30,511 nucleotides of DNA from Cymbomonas tetramitiformis (taxonomy: Eukaryota; Chlorophyta; Pyramimonadophyceae; Pyramimonadales; Pyramimonadaceae). Below the pieces are notes generated by a model, which was not told where the DNA came from, ran no database searches, and saw only the letters and a program-made list of their open reading frames with translations. Made by a program: the position numbers and the translations under genes. Positions 17,901-26,291 of this stretch are shown piece by piece. Position 1 is the stretch's first letter, and the number at the start of each line of letters is the position of its first letter. The stretch lies in NCBI GenBank assembly GCA_001247695.2, contig LGRX02034728.1, positions 1-30,511 on the forward strand, in the 5' to 3' direction.

Positions 17901-20743
17901 CAACTTCCCAACTTGATGTCAATCATCAGGGAGTTCTTCAGCGGCCCAGTGCCTATCAACAGGTCCCAGGAGTTCTCAGCCTCGAAGGTCACGAAGGCGT
18001 ACAACCGGTGAAGTGTCATGTGCGGCGTGCCCGCAGCCAAAATGACGTCCACGTAGCAATAATGGGTGAACTTCGTGGGACTGTTGTCACATCTGGTGAC
18101 CTTGGCGCCGGTGGTGGCTTCATAAATTGTGAGACCCAGCCGCCTCACAACAGAGATCGAGATGATGTTACAGTTGGCGCCGGTGTCCATGAGGATCGCC
18201 CGGTATAGCATAAGCTCACCACCAGATGACACCAGCGCCAGCCCCTCATACAGAGTAGCATTCCGCAACTTGCAGATGGGCTGCACCTGAGCCATCAATA
18301 ACACTTGCTCGTCGGTCAGGTGCTGCGTCATCTTTGCCCTCAGTGCGTCGTAGGCGGAGGTCTTGATGGTGCCAGCTCGTACATGTCCATGGTCACTGAA
18401 GTCAACCACCCCCAGATCGTCCACGCAGGCAGCGGCTGCACATCGGGCGGCGGCGCTGTCGACCACACCGTTGGGCATCTCGTCCAATGGCACCTCCTCG
18501 GTCGCGCAGTGTCCTGAACCATCTGCCTCCCTTCTTACTCCACCTTGCGTCGCTGTGGCGTGCGTGTCCTCCAACTCATGCTCGTTGACCTCGGTGGGTT
18601 GTTCGGTTGCATCATTCGGATCCTTGCCCATGAGCTCCTCCAGCGCCAAAAGGTTCTCGATGTCCTTCGGGAGGTCGATGGCGTTCTGGGATATCAGGAT
18701 GGCAGCAATCTGCGAGCAGGCGCGCACGGAGCTGCGAAGATTGGATGCCAACAGGTGGACCTTCCTGCTGAGTACGTCGGGAGGAACGGCTCTAGGCACC
18801 TGAGCGGCCCTGTCGAACTCCTCCGGCGTCTTGACCTGGAAGCCCCGCATCTGCTGAGTGCTGCCCAAGGCGACAGCGGCGCTGGCCTGGAGACTCGGTG
18901 CGTGATCAATGCCAACACCATGACCACCTTCCAGCCCACCCCCAGCAGGGCAGTCCTGCTCATCCTCCTCGTATTCAGCCTGTTGGGTGAAGTGGAAGTC
19001 GTACTCAGTCTCCGCATCGCTGACCTCTGATCGGGCCTGTGCATCGGCGATCTTGTCATCCTTTGGAGGTGACCCTGCCTGGAGACCTGACAATTCTGCG
19101 GCGAGTTTCTCCTTAACCTCGGCACTGGCAGCCACTTGCTGCTGCTGCTGCTGCTGCTGCTTCTGCTTGGCCTCAGGGAGCTTAAGCCACTCCTTGGTGG
19201 TGATCCCCATCTTGTGCTTATCAAAGCGGTGTGCGATGTTGTAGGCGCGCATCTGGGCATTCTTGACCTCGTCCGGCCACTTGGAGTTCTGCCTGTCCTT
19301 ATGGAAGTTGGGCGGCACCCGGGCATCACGACACCCCGTGTAGCAGCGCTCTGGAGAGTGGGGCAGGCGCGTGAAGCACCAGTCACACTGGAACCTCTTC
19401 GAAGCATCAGGTGGTGGCACCTTGCTGTAAGAAGGTTTCTGACGCTCGGCATTGTTCGCTTCCCTCGCAGGTTTCTTGGCGTCGTCGCCACCATGCTGTG
19501 CTTGCTCCTTCTTCTTGGGGTCCCTGCGTCTGTCCCCAGTCTTGGAGGCAGAACCCGAGCGCCTCATGGCTGACACCAGTGCAGCCAGGTCAAGCCTCAT
19601 CTGCCTGGCCTCGAAGCAGGAGTACACGCAGTTGAGCCTGCGAACCAGCTCCTGCTGCAGTGTGAGGGCCCAAGCCTCCGCATCGTTCTTGAGCTTGTCC
19701 TGCACCTCCACGATCACCTCCAGGTCCTCCCAAGTGACCTTGTTGGGGGCAGGATGGCTGACGCGCAGCTGCTCGGACACGCGATCTCGGTATTCTTTGA
19801 TGCGCAGGCCCTTAATGCATTCCTCGATGTTCTGCCTGACGACGGAGTCCTCCACCCTCTTGCCGGTGTTGAGAGCTGCCTCCCTGCGACGACAGCTCTT
19901 CACGTAGGCGAGGCCGTCCTGCTCATTGGTCTGCGGCTTGGCGATCAAGAGATCCTCCTTCTCTTTGGTGCCCTTCATCAAGAATTTAGCTTCGAGCTCT
20001 GCAACGAAAGCCCTCAAGGCCCAAAAGTAGTGAGAATCTTCAGTGCCATCTGGCCCCGTGAGACCCTTCGTGGAGGTTCCCTCGCCTGCCCACTCATCAG
20101 ACGCCTCGCCATCCTCATCACCCTCCTCGAACACCTTACAAACTGCCCAGGTTGATCCTGGCGCCAGCTCATGAAAAGGAGGCTGCGCACAACGCACAGA
20201 TCCCTGGTAGGCATCTCTCATGGTGAGATCCTTTAGGACATGACAAGCGTGTGAAGCCATGACGCCATCCTTAAGGTAGGCAGCGCACCACCAGTCATAA
20301 GCGACTGAGGTGGAATGATCGTCCCCTGCTAGAAACGAGGGTATGCTATCCCACAATGATCTGAAGTCTGGTCTGGACTCAGCGAAGGCCTTCTTCTGCT
20401 GCTGACTGAGCGCATGGTAAGATGCTGACTTCATGTACCTACGCTTCTTGGCCTCAAAAGCCCGCTGGACTTTCGCTACCATGTCCACGAAACGCCTGAT
20501 GAAGAGCGCTCTGTCCTCACTCTTACTACCAGTGTACTGGAGTTTGACGTCTTCCTTGTCAAGTGAGTGGCCCTCCTTGTCATAGTAATCCATCTCGTCT
20601 ACGTCGTCAAACGCAAAGAGAAACTGGTTTGCAGGCGCTGAGGCTGCTACTGCTGCTGCGAGTGCTGTTGCTTCTAGCGCTGTTGCTGCTGGTGATGGCG
20701 GTGCGGAGGGAGTGGTTTCTGAGCCCGACCCCTCTGCGCTCAT
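14975..20743 (-). CDS. gag-pro: E1 ORF1: Gag-like protein with Cys knuckle and aspartic protease
   Basis: The frame has 1922 codons with a true ATG at 20743 (MSAEGSGSETTPS). Visible parts: Ala-rich N-terminus; a Gag-like helical region (about 60-370); a Cys cluster CX2CX10CX3C (C453, C456, C467, C471) that probably binds zinc and RNA; a Gln run (about 528-538) encoded by a CAG tract; an aspartic protease with DTGA at 853-856 and the later LLIGTG; a long middle region without recognised motifs; Pro/Ser-rich linkers (about 1450-1590); and a basic, Cys/His-containing C-terminal domain (about 1595-1800) followed by a proline run. It is far longer than ordinary Gag-Pro proteins. The protease presumably cleaves this protein and Pol. 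The function of the C-terminal 500 residues is unknown. Confidence 0.85.
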   Translation of the reverse strand: MSAEGSGSETTPSAPPSPAATALEATALAAAVAASAPANQFLFAFDDVDEMDYYDKEGHSLDKEDVKLQYTGSKSEDRALFIRRFVDMVAKVQRAFEAKKRRYMKSASYHALSQQQKKAFAESRPDFRSLWDSIPSFLAGDDHSTSVAYDWWCAAYLKDGVMASHACHVLKDLTMRDAYQGSVRCAQPPFHELAPGSTWAVCKVFEEGDEDGEASDEWAGEGTSTKGLTGPDGTEDSHYFWALRAFVAELEAKFLMKGTKEKEDLLIAKPQTNEQDGLAYVKSCRRREAALNTGKRVEDSVVRQNIEECIKGLRIKEYRDRVSEQLRVSHPAPNKVTWEDLEVIVEVQDKLKNDAEAWALTLQQELVRRLNCVYSCFEARQMRLDLAALVSAMRRSGSASKTGDRRRDPKKKEQAQHGGDDAKKPAREANNAERQKPSYSKVPPPDASKRFQCDWCFTRLPHSPERCYTGCRDARVPPNFHKDRQNSKWPDEVKNAQMRAYNIAHRFDKHKMGITTKEWLKLPEAKQKQQQQQQQQVAASAEVKEKLAAELSGLQAGSPPKDDKIADAQARSEVSDAETEYDFHFTQQAEYEEDEQDCPAGGGLEGGHGVGIDHAPSLQASAAVALGSTQQMRGFQVKTPEEFDRAAQVPRAVPPDVLSRKVHLLASNLRSSVRACSQIAAILISQNAIDLPKDIENLLALEELMGKDPNDATEQPTEVNEHELEDTHATATQGGVRREADGSGHCATEEVPLDEMPNGVVDSAAARCAAAACVDDLGVVDFSDHGHVRAGTIKTSAYDALRAKMTQHLTDEQVLLMAQVQPICKLRNATLYEGLALVSSGGELMLYRAILMDTGANCNIISISVVRRLGLTIYEATTGAKVTRCDNSPTKFTHYCYVDVILAAGTPHMTLHRLYAFVTFEAENSWDLLIGTGPLKNSLMIDIKLGSCVAVSHAPKVLGMDAEVVLPLVDMTTPKRPHQPRRLDPVVCLQSEIFGHETECKWLGCPPPSTREERFAASGIRSEHILDDDESPVGSPMPSSGPSAAPPRPRVATRAEVEAASRVHTCSLEGGRRSYLASLTSVELAGSERMLAQLYAAPNPWVGGRTKWVTDGQLTGGRPPLDVRLDHNWADQRLYLDRHHVARLCRILQDLPEDIPARPSREHVCVEFVRCLEQKWVMVEQLMPPNWLYVDQKLDHDEDNDCWVLKGSYMTHVPSPANKQDVVKPREEGRALDSLNSIQRLQHTLQELFTYPSGEVAGTLMWDLKERVLCVQPSAATQHLELMRCTLDHARVYNSEELLGELQLPHWYESAGVWTYQLLRYLRPVDMESLSTGILQQYDLYGSLAPPLELISLGSSTKYYPVGDGLGGTGRVFSQNAAAQEYVRLGEMRKMLKASNTRQQGQDALNADAERRPPPPNNLANFRLTKRAPAQPPAPAAGAGPSRAVAGPSRARSSSHSPPRSSQIARPSQAVAGPSRARPSGHSPLRFAHIAYARTPSPPSSGHETEDLVSSDPDSSPPRGRSPSASPAMTNVGSWANSVRVPRGSPSISSGGPHPTPPSPPRAGPLPRAPGWVPPSPAESDYDATRMATASDSSVCQFLSVEEVEALKDRRNLTVFMIRFGITVYDRCRRRRVMYQLGVCNKERGLRMRRHPGVTSKVERKHNKTIACGDKGWRLPLGGQTTSSGLLEAMTSAWADLSHRDAGHRLPGGHARNVAFALCKYVEIGAAHVLRCMAHPNDTPVYYIFLEDERCLSWQAEFTNEYFERDDRKFTCLQWGTRHSAAPWLMPALGALEALRLPPPPPPPPARQARVAERPEHMDAASRRNVHEVRDPPARQQPGAGGAARSSAPSVDRHGAATHVVHAPRESRIPAGLTSRCPPSPAASICSAETQAFERHTDEQREAQRQAHFQQGSPGAAGGWPW

Positions 20744-20943
20744 ATATTCCGTGTCAAGGTCCCGACTGACCCGCTCTCGTGCCAGCCGTCGTGCCTCACG
20801 TTCTCTGGAATGGACAGAGGCAGCACTTGGCTCTGCCTCGCCCTCCGTGGTGAAGTACTGTGCTGATGCTCAGCCAATGGGACCAAGGAAGAGTCCCCTC
20901 TCTCAGCGCAAAGCTCGTTCACCAGTAGACTGGAGGCTTGACT

Positions 20944-22410
20944 CAGACTGGCTTAGGCCAGTGCACTGAGTGCTCCTGGATTCGCCTTGCTGAACAAGTG
21001 AAAGAACGAAACGCGTGTGGACAGCGAACGCCTAAAGGTCCAGCACTGTGCTTCAGCGCTCTGAATCAGCAGCAGATGCAGAATATTCGTGCGAGGAAAA
21101 GTTAAAGCTGGGCCAGTGTACTGAGCACTTCTGGATTAGCTGGGCCAGAGTTCATCAAGAGCACAATGACAGTGAGGGCAACTCCACAACACCAAGAATA
21201 GCACTGATATGCAGCGGTGTGAGCTAGGCCAGTGTGCTGAGCACCCCTGGATTCACAACACCACTGCTAATCAAGGGAACCATGGCTGGCATGTAAGCTC
21301 ACTCCCCAGTCCAGTCCAGTAAACAAGTACCAGGTCGCTGGCAGAGTTGGAAGCTAAGCCAGTGTGCTGAGCACCCTGGATTCGCAGCACTACTGCTGAT
21401 TCAGAAGGTGGCCTGTGACATGAGGGCCTCACCGGCTGACCAATACCGTAGAAAAGATAGAAGAATTCTCCAACACATTATGATAAAGCACTAGAAGGTC
21501 ACTCCAGTAGTAAGCAGCACTCCAGGCTGGAAAAGTAATTAACTCTGAATCCACCAGGGTAACTGTGTCACACCAGGGAATATCGCTTGAAAGACCACTC
21601 AGTTGTCGCCTTCAGGGCTGATGCTGCTGCCAGTCCTCTGGCAAGCTCTTCCCCTGCTTCAGGCTTAGGCCAGTACACCAGGGGTGTCCCTGGATTAACC
21701 GTCAGTCAGGGTGGAGCTGCCCAAGAAACCGTAAGTTGCCGTTCCAGACATAGAGCAGTGATTCACTGCTGATCCACTTCTTCGCTGGTAAGTAAAAGCA
21801 GATGTCGCCGCTGATTAGCTCCTGGGCCAAGCACACCTGCCTTTCAGCTAGGCCAGTACACCAGGGGTGTCCCTGGATTCACTTCAGACAAGGTGGCCAG
21901 CTGGAGAACCCACTGGAAGGTAGTTCATCAAGGTACACATTAGCTGTTGATCCACTCTTAGCCGGTAAGACAAGGCAGATGCCGCTGCTGATTAGCTCCC
22001 AGCTAACACACACTTGCCTTTCAGTTAAGCCAGTGCACCAGGGGTGCCCCTGGATTCACTTCAAACAAGGTGGCCAGCTGAAGGAACCGCTGAGAGGTGC
22101 TCATCCAGGTGTACATTCACTGTTGATTGACTTTGTCGCCGCCGCCGCCCAAGCTCATGCCGTGCTAATTAGCTCAAAACTGGAGGACACCTGTCAGCAG
22201 CTAGGCCAGTGCACCAGGGGTGCCCCTGGATTCGCTGCAGAACAAGGTGTTGAGCATATCACTGTGTAGAAGGAGGCCGCTCATGACTAGTGAATTCAAA
22301 GCTGATCCGTCGCCGCCGTCACTGGAAGCTCTTTCAGTGCAAGTACCACCAAGTTCAGGGAAGAAAAAGGGTCCGCCAGTGCACCGTGGGTGCCCCTGGA
22401 GTCGCCTGAC
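20944..22410 (-). repeat. Nine-copy palindromic motif array in the E1 leader
   Basis: Variants of GGCCAGTGCACCAGGGGTG followed by CCCCTGGATTC occur near 20954, 21111, 21225, 21355, 21665, 21849, 22025, 22202 and 22374. The later copies lie about 172-184 bp apart inside longer tandem homology (for example TGCTGATTAGCTCC upstream). The core CCAGGGG, TG, CCCCTGG is an inverted repeat that can fold in the RNA. The array fills most of the 1.77-kb leader between the PBS and ORF1. A packaging or dimerisation role is inference. No gene is supported here. Confidence 0.8.
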
Positions 22411-22500
22411 TTCCGAATCCGCTCTTTCAACTGCTGCTGACTTCTCGCCAAAGGGCCTTTACTTCCGGATTAACACTGAAATAAAAAGCCGCTCCGCGCA

Positions 22501-22514
22501 GGACATTATTGTTT
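22501..22514 (-). other. E1 primer-binding site, complementary to its own RNA 5' end
   Basis: AAACAATAATGTCC follows A1 directly on the element strand. Together with the last bases of A1, a 13-nt stretch (22504-22516) is exactly complementary to 22665-22677 inside A1, right where the transcript should begin. The flanking TCC/GGA also pairs across a 2-nt bulge. It does not start TGG like a tRNA-primed site. Confidence 0.65.
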
Positions 22515-22664
22515 TGAAAAAGTATGAAAACAGCAGTAAAATGTATCCGTCAAAATTGATATTATATCACAAAATACGAATTATTGTGTGTACAAAAGCT
22601 GTGAGCAGAACTGTCTTAGCACTCTAGCACTCGCACGCGAACAGCCACCTAGTACTTGCGAAGG

Positions 22665-22682
22665 CAAAACAATAATGAGTCC
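22665..22682 (-). promoter_or_regulatory. Predicted E1 RNA 5' end / self-primer
   Basis: GGACTCATTATTGTTTTG on the element strand begins about 33 nt after the TATA box and pairs with the PBS at 22501-22516. The start site is predicted from TATA spacing, not observed. Confidence 0.55.
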
Positions 22683-22688
22683 ACTAGC

Positions 22689-22703
22689 CTGACCTTCGGT
22701 CAG
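22689..22703 (-). other. Small hairpin between TATA box and predicted start
   Basis: CTGACC and GGTCAG form a perfect 6-bp stem with a 3-base loop. It also occurs in A2. Function unknown. Confidence 0.5.
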
Positions 22704-22709
22704 AGTCTA

Positions 22710-22715
22710 CTTATA
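22710..22715 (-). promoter_or_regulatory. E1 TATA box
   Basis: TATAAG (in GATATAAGTAG) on the element strand is placed to start RNA near 22682-22690. Confidence 0.55.
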
Positions 22716-23040
22716 TCTCAATGTCCTGTCACATTTCCCAAAACTGTAACGGGTTCTAGCCCTTAAATCTTCATCTGGCCAATAGAAAGTCATTATTCCA
22801 TGCCAGCTCTAACAATGTTACCGTTCACCGCATTCTGACTGACACGTCAGCGGCAAAGGAGTCACTGCCATCTTCGTCTTATCATTCCCTGGTCACTTGA
22901 TGGTGACCATATCTTCTCTGACAAGTCTGCATCTCACAGATAGTCATCTTCGTAAAGCCTGTCATGCTGTCACCACTGTCATGCGTGTCACCAGCTGAAC
23001 AAACCCGGCGCGGTACCATGAAAAGCCGGCGTTTGTTACA

Positions 23041-23044
23041 GAAA
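23041..23044. repeat. E1 TSD, right copy
   Basis: GAAA directly follows the right end of E1 and matches 6803-6806. Confidence 0.8.
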
Positions 23045-23591
23045 TCCCTAAAAGCTCCTCATGGTGTCGGAGTGGCCGATGCCCAGGATGCAGGAGCCTC
23101 TTGGTAATCTCGAGGAGGGCGCGCTTACCGTCGCGCGGAGAAATTCTTGCCGAAGCGTCGACCCACCTTCGAGCTGGAGAGTGGGGCGTCGTCAACGAGA
23201 CCAATGCACGAAGCAAAATGTCGTTGAAAACCGGATGAACTTCTTTGGTGACGTCCACGAGGTCAAACATGTCCTCGTTGGCGGCGTCCTTGTTGACGAA
23301 CGAAGATTCCAACGCAGTCACCAAGGAGTCCCATAGAAGTTGGCGATGTGACTCACTTCCGGAAAATGAAGACGTCTTCGTACCTAGCGTGTCCTTCGCA
23401 ACACGCTTAACAACATCAACGTCCCAAGATGATTGCAAAACCGCGTTGCCACGTGTCCTATCAGCAGCAGTAAGTGTGGCATGCGCTGATTGTGGTGTGC
23501 TCTTATAGCGAGCACCCACGTTCCTAGCGAAAATTGAATCAAGAGGCATTCTCGCGCCCACGGCCGGTGTGTTAATGCTAGATGTACTCAT
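23041..23591 (-). pseudogene. R1 gag, 5' part (split by E1)
   Basis: The ATG at 23591 begins MSTSSINTPAVG. The product matches the R2 gag through VKRVAKDTLGTKTSSFSG and SPARRWVDAS...DGKRALLEI (compare SPARNWVEAS...DGKRATLEV). The frame is interrupted after EELLGI by E1 at 23040 and resumes at 6802 in register if the 4-bp GAAA duplication is counted once. Together the parts would encode about 665 residues, excluding the shifted tail. The role is inferred as a capsid-type structural protein of a non-autonomous element. Confidence 0.75.
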
Positions 23592-23684
23592 TCAGAATTG
23601 AAATTCCTATAGGAGGGTTGTTGGGATAAGGCGAGGTGCAAATTGTAGGGTGGCGAGCGACGGATTCACAGTTACGGAGTGAAG

Positions 23685-23689
23685 GGAAG
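23685..23689. repeat. R2 TSD, left copy
   Basis: GGAAG abuts the left R2 LTR and matches 26919-26923. Confidence 0.85.
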
Positions 23690-23924
23690 TGCGAGAACAG
23701 GTGTTCCGCTCGGTAAAACAAACTGGCTAAGCTCCCCTAATCAGTCCGGCCGAGTGCTTTTATCATGCATCTCGGAAACCCGGATAATACGAAGTAATGA
23801 CTGACAGTACAGTACTACTGTACTGTCATCCTAGCTACTAGCGGTGTCACGGTTCCGATCAGAGACGGGTCAGGCTAGGGGCTATCAGAGCCCATAATAA
23901 TAACCCTGAACCTAAAGTCCAGCA
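23690..23924 (-). repeat. R2 3' LTR
   Basis: This is the partner of 26684-26918 and is preceded on the element strand by GGGTGGTG (23925-23932). It contains a near-perfect palindrome at 23803-23827 with 12-bp arms (GACAGTACAGTA) around one base. Confidence 0.9.
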
Positions 23925-23932
23925 CACCACCC
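23925..23932 (-). other. R2 polypurine tract
   Basis: GGGTGGTG lies directly before the 3' LTR and is the same octamer as in R1. Confidence 0.65.
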
Positions 23933-24107
23933 GGAGCTGTGACTGTAGCCAATAGGGCTAGGCAAGCGGAGCTAACTAAACAGATAACAAACAGCACTCT
24001 ACTGGAAACAGATACACTTCTAGCTGGGTGCCCGGGGACTTGTCCCGGCACAACCCACCACTGCGGCTAAGGCTAATCACACCTCCAGGATCTCAATCAA
24101 GCAGACT

Positions 24108-26291
24108 CTAGCCACTGCAAAGCTGGTCGGCAGAGCCGAGTTCAGCAAACGGATTCCAATCAAGAAAAGCATCCGAAGTCAATTGAGAAGAGAATTTGGA
24201 AGTACTGACACCACCAGACCCAAGTGGGTCAGGCGGATCCCAAAGTGGAGTGGCAAAACCATCAGACTGCAAAGCCGCCGAAGTCGTTTGAGAAGAGAAC
24301 GGTGTCACATCCCGCGGCGGCAATGACGAACCAGTAGCAATCACAGGCGGGCAAAGGGAATCCAGTAATGCACCACCGGGATGAACCGCACCGTAGCCGT
24401 AGGTGGCTCCGGGCTCAACCAGGCCCCTGACACCACCGCCGACCACGAGTGTCGGCATCGCCGTAGCACTGAACAGAAAAGTAGCCACCATGAAAAGGGT
24501 GAGAGCAAATTCACCAAAGCCAAATGGCCTGGAGCCTCTGGGGACTCCGAACCGCCGAAATGCCGCAGCCGCCGGCGGTGCACCCCCCTCAATTTCAGTC
24601 AGGCAGACACCAGGAGGGCAGTCCGAGCCCTCTCCATCATCATCGGAGTCACACACCTCAACAGGCTCAGGGTCAATGTCAAGCCAGTCAGGGTGTACAG
24701 TGTTGAATGTTTTGAAAGAGTTGTCAGCAGGAGCCATCGGGCCGAGAGCCAGAGAGGCAGACGGCGGCACGAAGGCGGTACGGCTGACCTCATGCAAGTC
24801 AATCGGCTTACCATGCACGGGTGCAGAGGCCTTCGGCAGCAGCCGCTTGCTGGCGGTCGGCTCAGCGACACCACCAGCAAGCGGACCGCTGACCTCAGCA
24901 AACGCAACACGGCCAATGGAAAGGTGCTCATCAGGTGCGGACTCAGCAGAGGCAGCAGCATCCTTGAACTGCTGCAGAGCCGTAGGCTCTGGAGCAAAGG
25001 AATGCGCAGACAGCTCACAGATTTCAGGTTGCCCCACGAGAGCACACAAGTGCTCCATGGACCCCTCATCCCCAGCGTCATAGTACCGCTGAAAACGAAG
25101 GGCAAGCACGTCGGAGTCATAAGACTCGACGGCTTGGCAGTAGGACGCCGAAATGGACATCGGGTGAGTGTCCTTGTGAGGACACTCACTCGGCCAATGC
25201 TTTGACCCAACGGCGCGGCACTTCTCGTGCCTGCACGTTGGGACAAAGGTGCCAGACCGCTTGTCAAAAGCCACCTCCGAAGAGGCGGAATGAGCAAGCG
25301 GTTGCACTCCAGGTCGGTGGAAGTTGCGCGGAGTGTGTTTCCCATGAGGCGGCTTGGAGCCACCCTTCTTAAGGGAATCCACATCCCGCTGCAACTTGAC
25401 CAACTGAGCACCGAGCCGATCAATGGCCGAAGCCAGGCTAGTGTCAGTGGCGCAAGACGCAACAGACATGGGCCGCCCCGCAGTGCGCTTGCCTGAGAGC
25501 CGCCCACAGCGGTACTGCTCACGGACTCGTGCCTGCAAGGTGAGCAGACTCACAGCCGCACGCTGGTCAGCTCGAGCAAACGAGTCAACCAGCGCGGCGT
25601 AAGCCGGCCCAGACAGCGCAGAGATGAATTGCCGTTTAACAACGTCCTCGGGCAGCGCCTGTAGACGCTGTGCATCCCGAAGGCAGCTGTTAAACAGCCG
25701 AATGTCAGAGTCAGGGTCTCGCTCATCAGAGATCCTAACCTCAAGCAGCTCTGCAAATGCATCGAACGGGGTCGATACATCCGCAAGCATACGCACCACC
25801 TCGAGGGTGGCACGTTTGCCATCGGCAGGAACATCTGAACCAGAAGCCTCTACCCAATTACGGGCAGGAGACCCTGGCGCAGTCAGCAGCAGCAGCACAG
25901 AGTATAACAACTCATTCGCAGCAGACAGAACAGGGGCGTCAGCAGCTGTCAGTTCAAACAGGGGTGCAAACGCAGGCGACTGCAGCGTGAACAGCTGCTG
26001 CAGCTCGGATACCAATTGCGAAAAAATGTCCGAGGCTGAATTCTCGTTGCCTTTAAATTTTGCAGTTTTGTCACCCAGAACTTTTGTTGCTGCTGTCTTG
26101 GCACACTGAACGTCGAAAGAATCCCTGCGCAACCTCTGCAAAAGTACGGCTGCCGCAGTGGACGCCTCAGACTCTCCCGAAGCCAAATGCGGAGTCGATG
26201 GCGTAGCCGCATTCAGCGCCCCAACATCATCAAAAATGGTTGCTAGCTTCCGCGCTCTAGCGCGTGTGCGTGGTCCAATCGGAGTCTCCAT
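24108..26291 (-). CDS. gag: R2 Gag-like protein with C-terminal membrane segment
   Basis: The start was chosen at the ATG at 26291 (context ACCATGG, product METPIGPRTRARARKL), because R1 homology begins near there. An in-frame ATG at 26405 adds 38 residues without support. The product is 727 residues. It has a helical capsid-like N-terminal half (TKVLGDKTAKFKG, SPARNWVEAS, FNSCLRDAQ), a predicted coiled stretch (LGAQLVKLQRDVDSLKK), a zinc-knuckle variant CX4CX6HX4C (in CRHEKC...HWPSEC), and acidic linkers. A hydrophobic segment (FALTLFMVATFLFSATAMPTLVV) lies about 145 residues before the end, then a Ser/Pro-rich tail. R1 had the same plan. A membrane segment at the end of a gag-only protein is unusual. 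It is probably packaged and mobilised by a partner element. Confidence 0.8.
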   Translation of the reverse strand: METPIGPRTRARARKLATIFDDVGALNAATPSTPHLASGESEASTAAAVLLQRLRRDSFDVQCAKTAATKVLGDKTAKFKGNENSASDIFSQLVSELQQLFTLQSPAFAPLFELTAADAPVLSAANELLYSVLLLLTAPGSPARNWVEASGSDVPADGKRATLEVVRMLADVSTPFDAFAELLEVRISDERDPDSDIRLFNSCLRDAQRLQALPEDVVKRQFISALSGPAYAALVDSFARADQRAAVSLLTLQARVREQYRCGRLSGKRTAGRPMSVASCATDTSLASAIDRLGAQLVKLQRDVDSLKKGGSKPPHGKHTPRNFHRPGVQPLAHSASSEVAFDKRSGTFVPTCRHEKCRAVGSKHWPSECPHKDTHPMSISASYCQAVESYDSDVLALRFQRYYDAGDEGSMEHLCALVGQPEICELSAHSFAPEPTALQQFKDAAASAESAPDEHLSIGRVAFAEVSGPLAGGVAEPTASKRLLPKASAPVHGKPIDLHEVSRTAFVPPSASLALGPMAPADNSFKTFNTVHPDWLDIDPEPVEVCDSDDDGEGSDCPPGVCLTEIEGGAPPAAAAFRRFGVPRGSRPFGFGEFALTLFMVATFLFSATAMPTLVVGGGVRGLVEPGATYGYGAVHPGGALLDSLCPPVIATGSSLPPRDVTPFSSQTTSAALQSDGFATPLWDPPDPLGSGGVSTSKFSSQLTSDAFLDWNPFAELGSADQLCSG

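Larger units (their letters stand above)
6807..23040 (-). mobile_element. E1: giant Ty3-like retrotransposon with split direct repeats and methyltransferases
   Basis: The element is 16,234 bp, minus-strand, inserted in R1 gag with TSD GAAA. Order on the element strand: A1 (23040-22515), self-priming-type PBS, 1.8-kb leader, ORF1 (gag plus protease), membrane frame, pol, polypurine tract, B1 (7758-7547), GC, A2 (7544-7019), B2 (7018-6807). The outer ends form an imperfect inverted repeat (TGTAACAAACGC at the 5' end; TGTCGCAAACGC for the complement of the 3' end). A1 and A2 differ at only two positions I can see, and B1 and B2 look identical, so the insertion is recent. Pol encodes a DDE integrase; no tyrosine recombinase is seen. 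Confidence 0.9.
22515..23040 (-). repeat. E1 terminal repeat A1
   Basis: This 526-bp repeat lies at the 5' end of E1 and starts TGTAACAAACGCC at the integration junction. It holds the promoter (TATAAG at 22710-22715) and, by inference, R and U5. Confidence 0.9.

Noticed and set aside
20954..22404. CRISPR-like array in the E1 leader
   Set aside because: Repeats are imperfect, spaced by 115-310 bp of related sequence, and lie in a eukaryotic retrotransposon leader.
7019..23040. Ordinary LTR element with 526-bp LTRs only
   Set aside because: It leaves 212 bp of B2 unexplained outside and shows no duplication at 7018/23041; the polypurine tract abuts B1, not A2.
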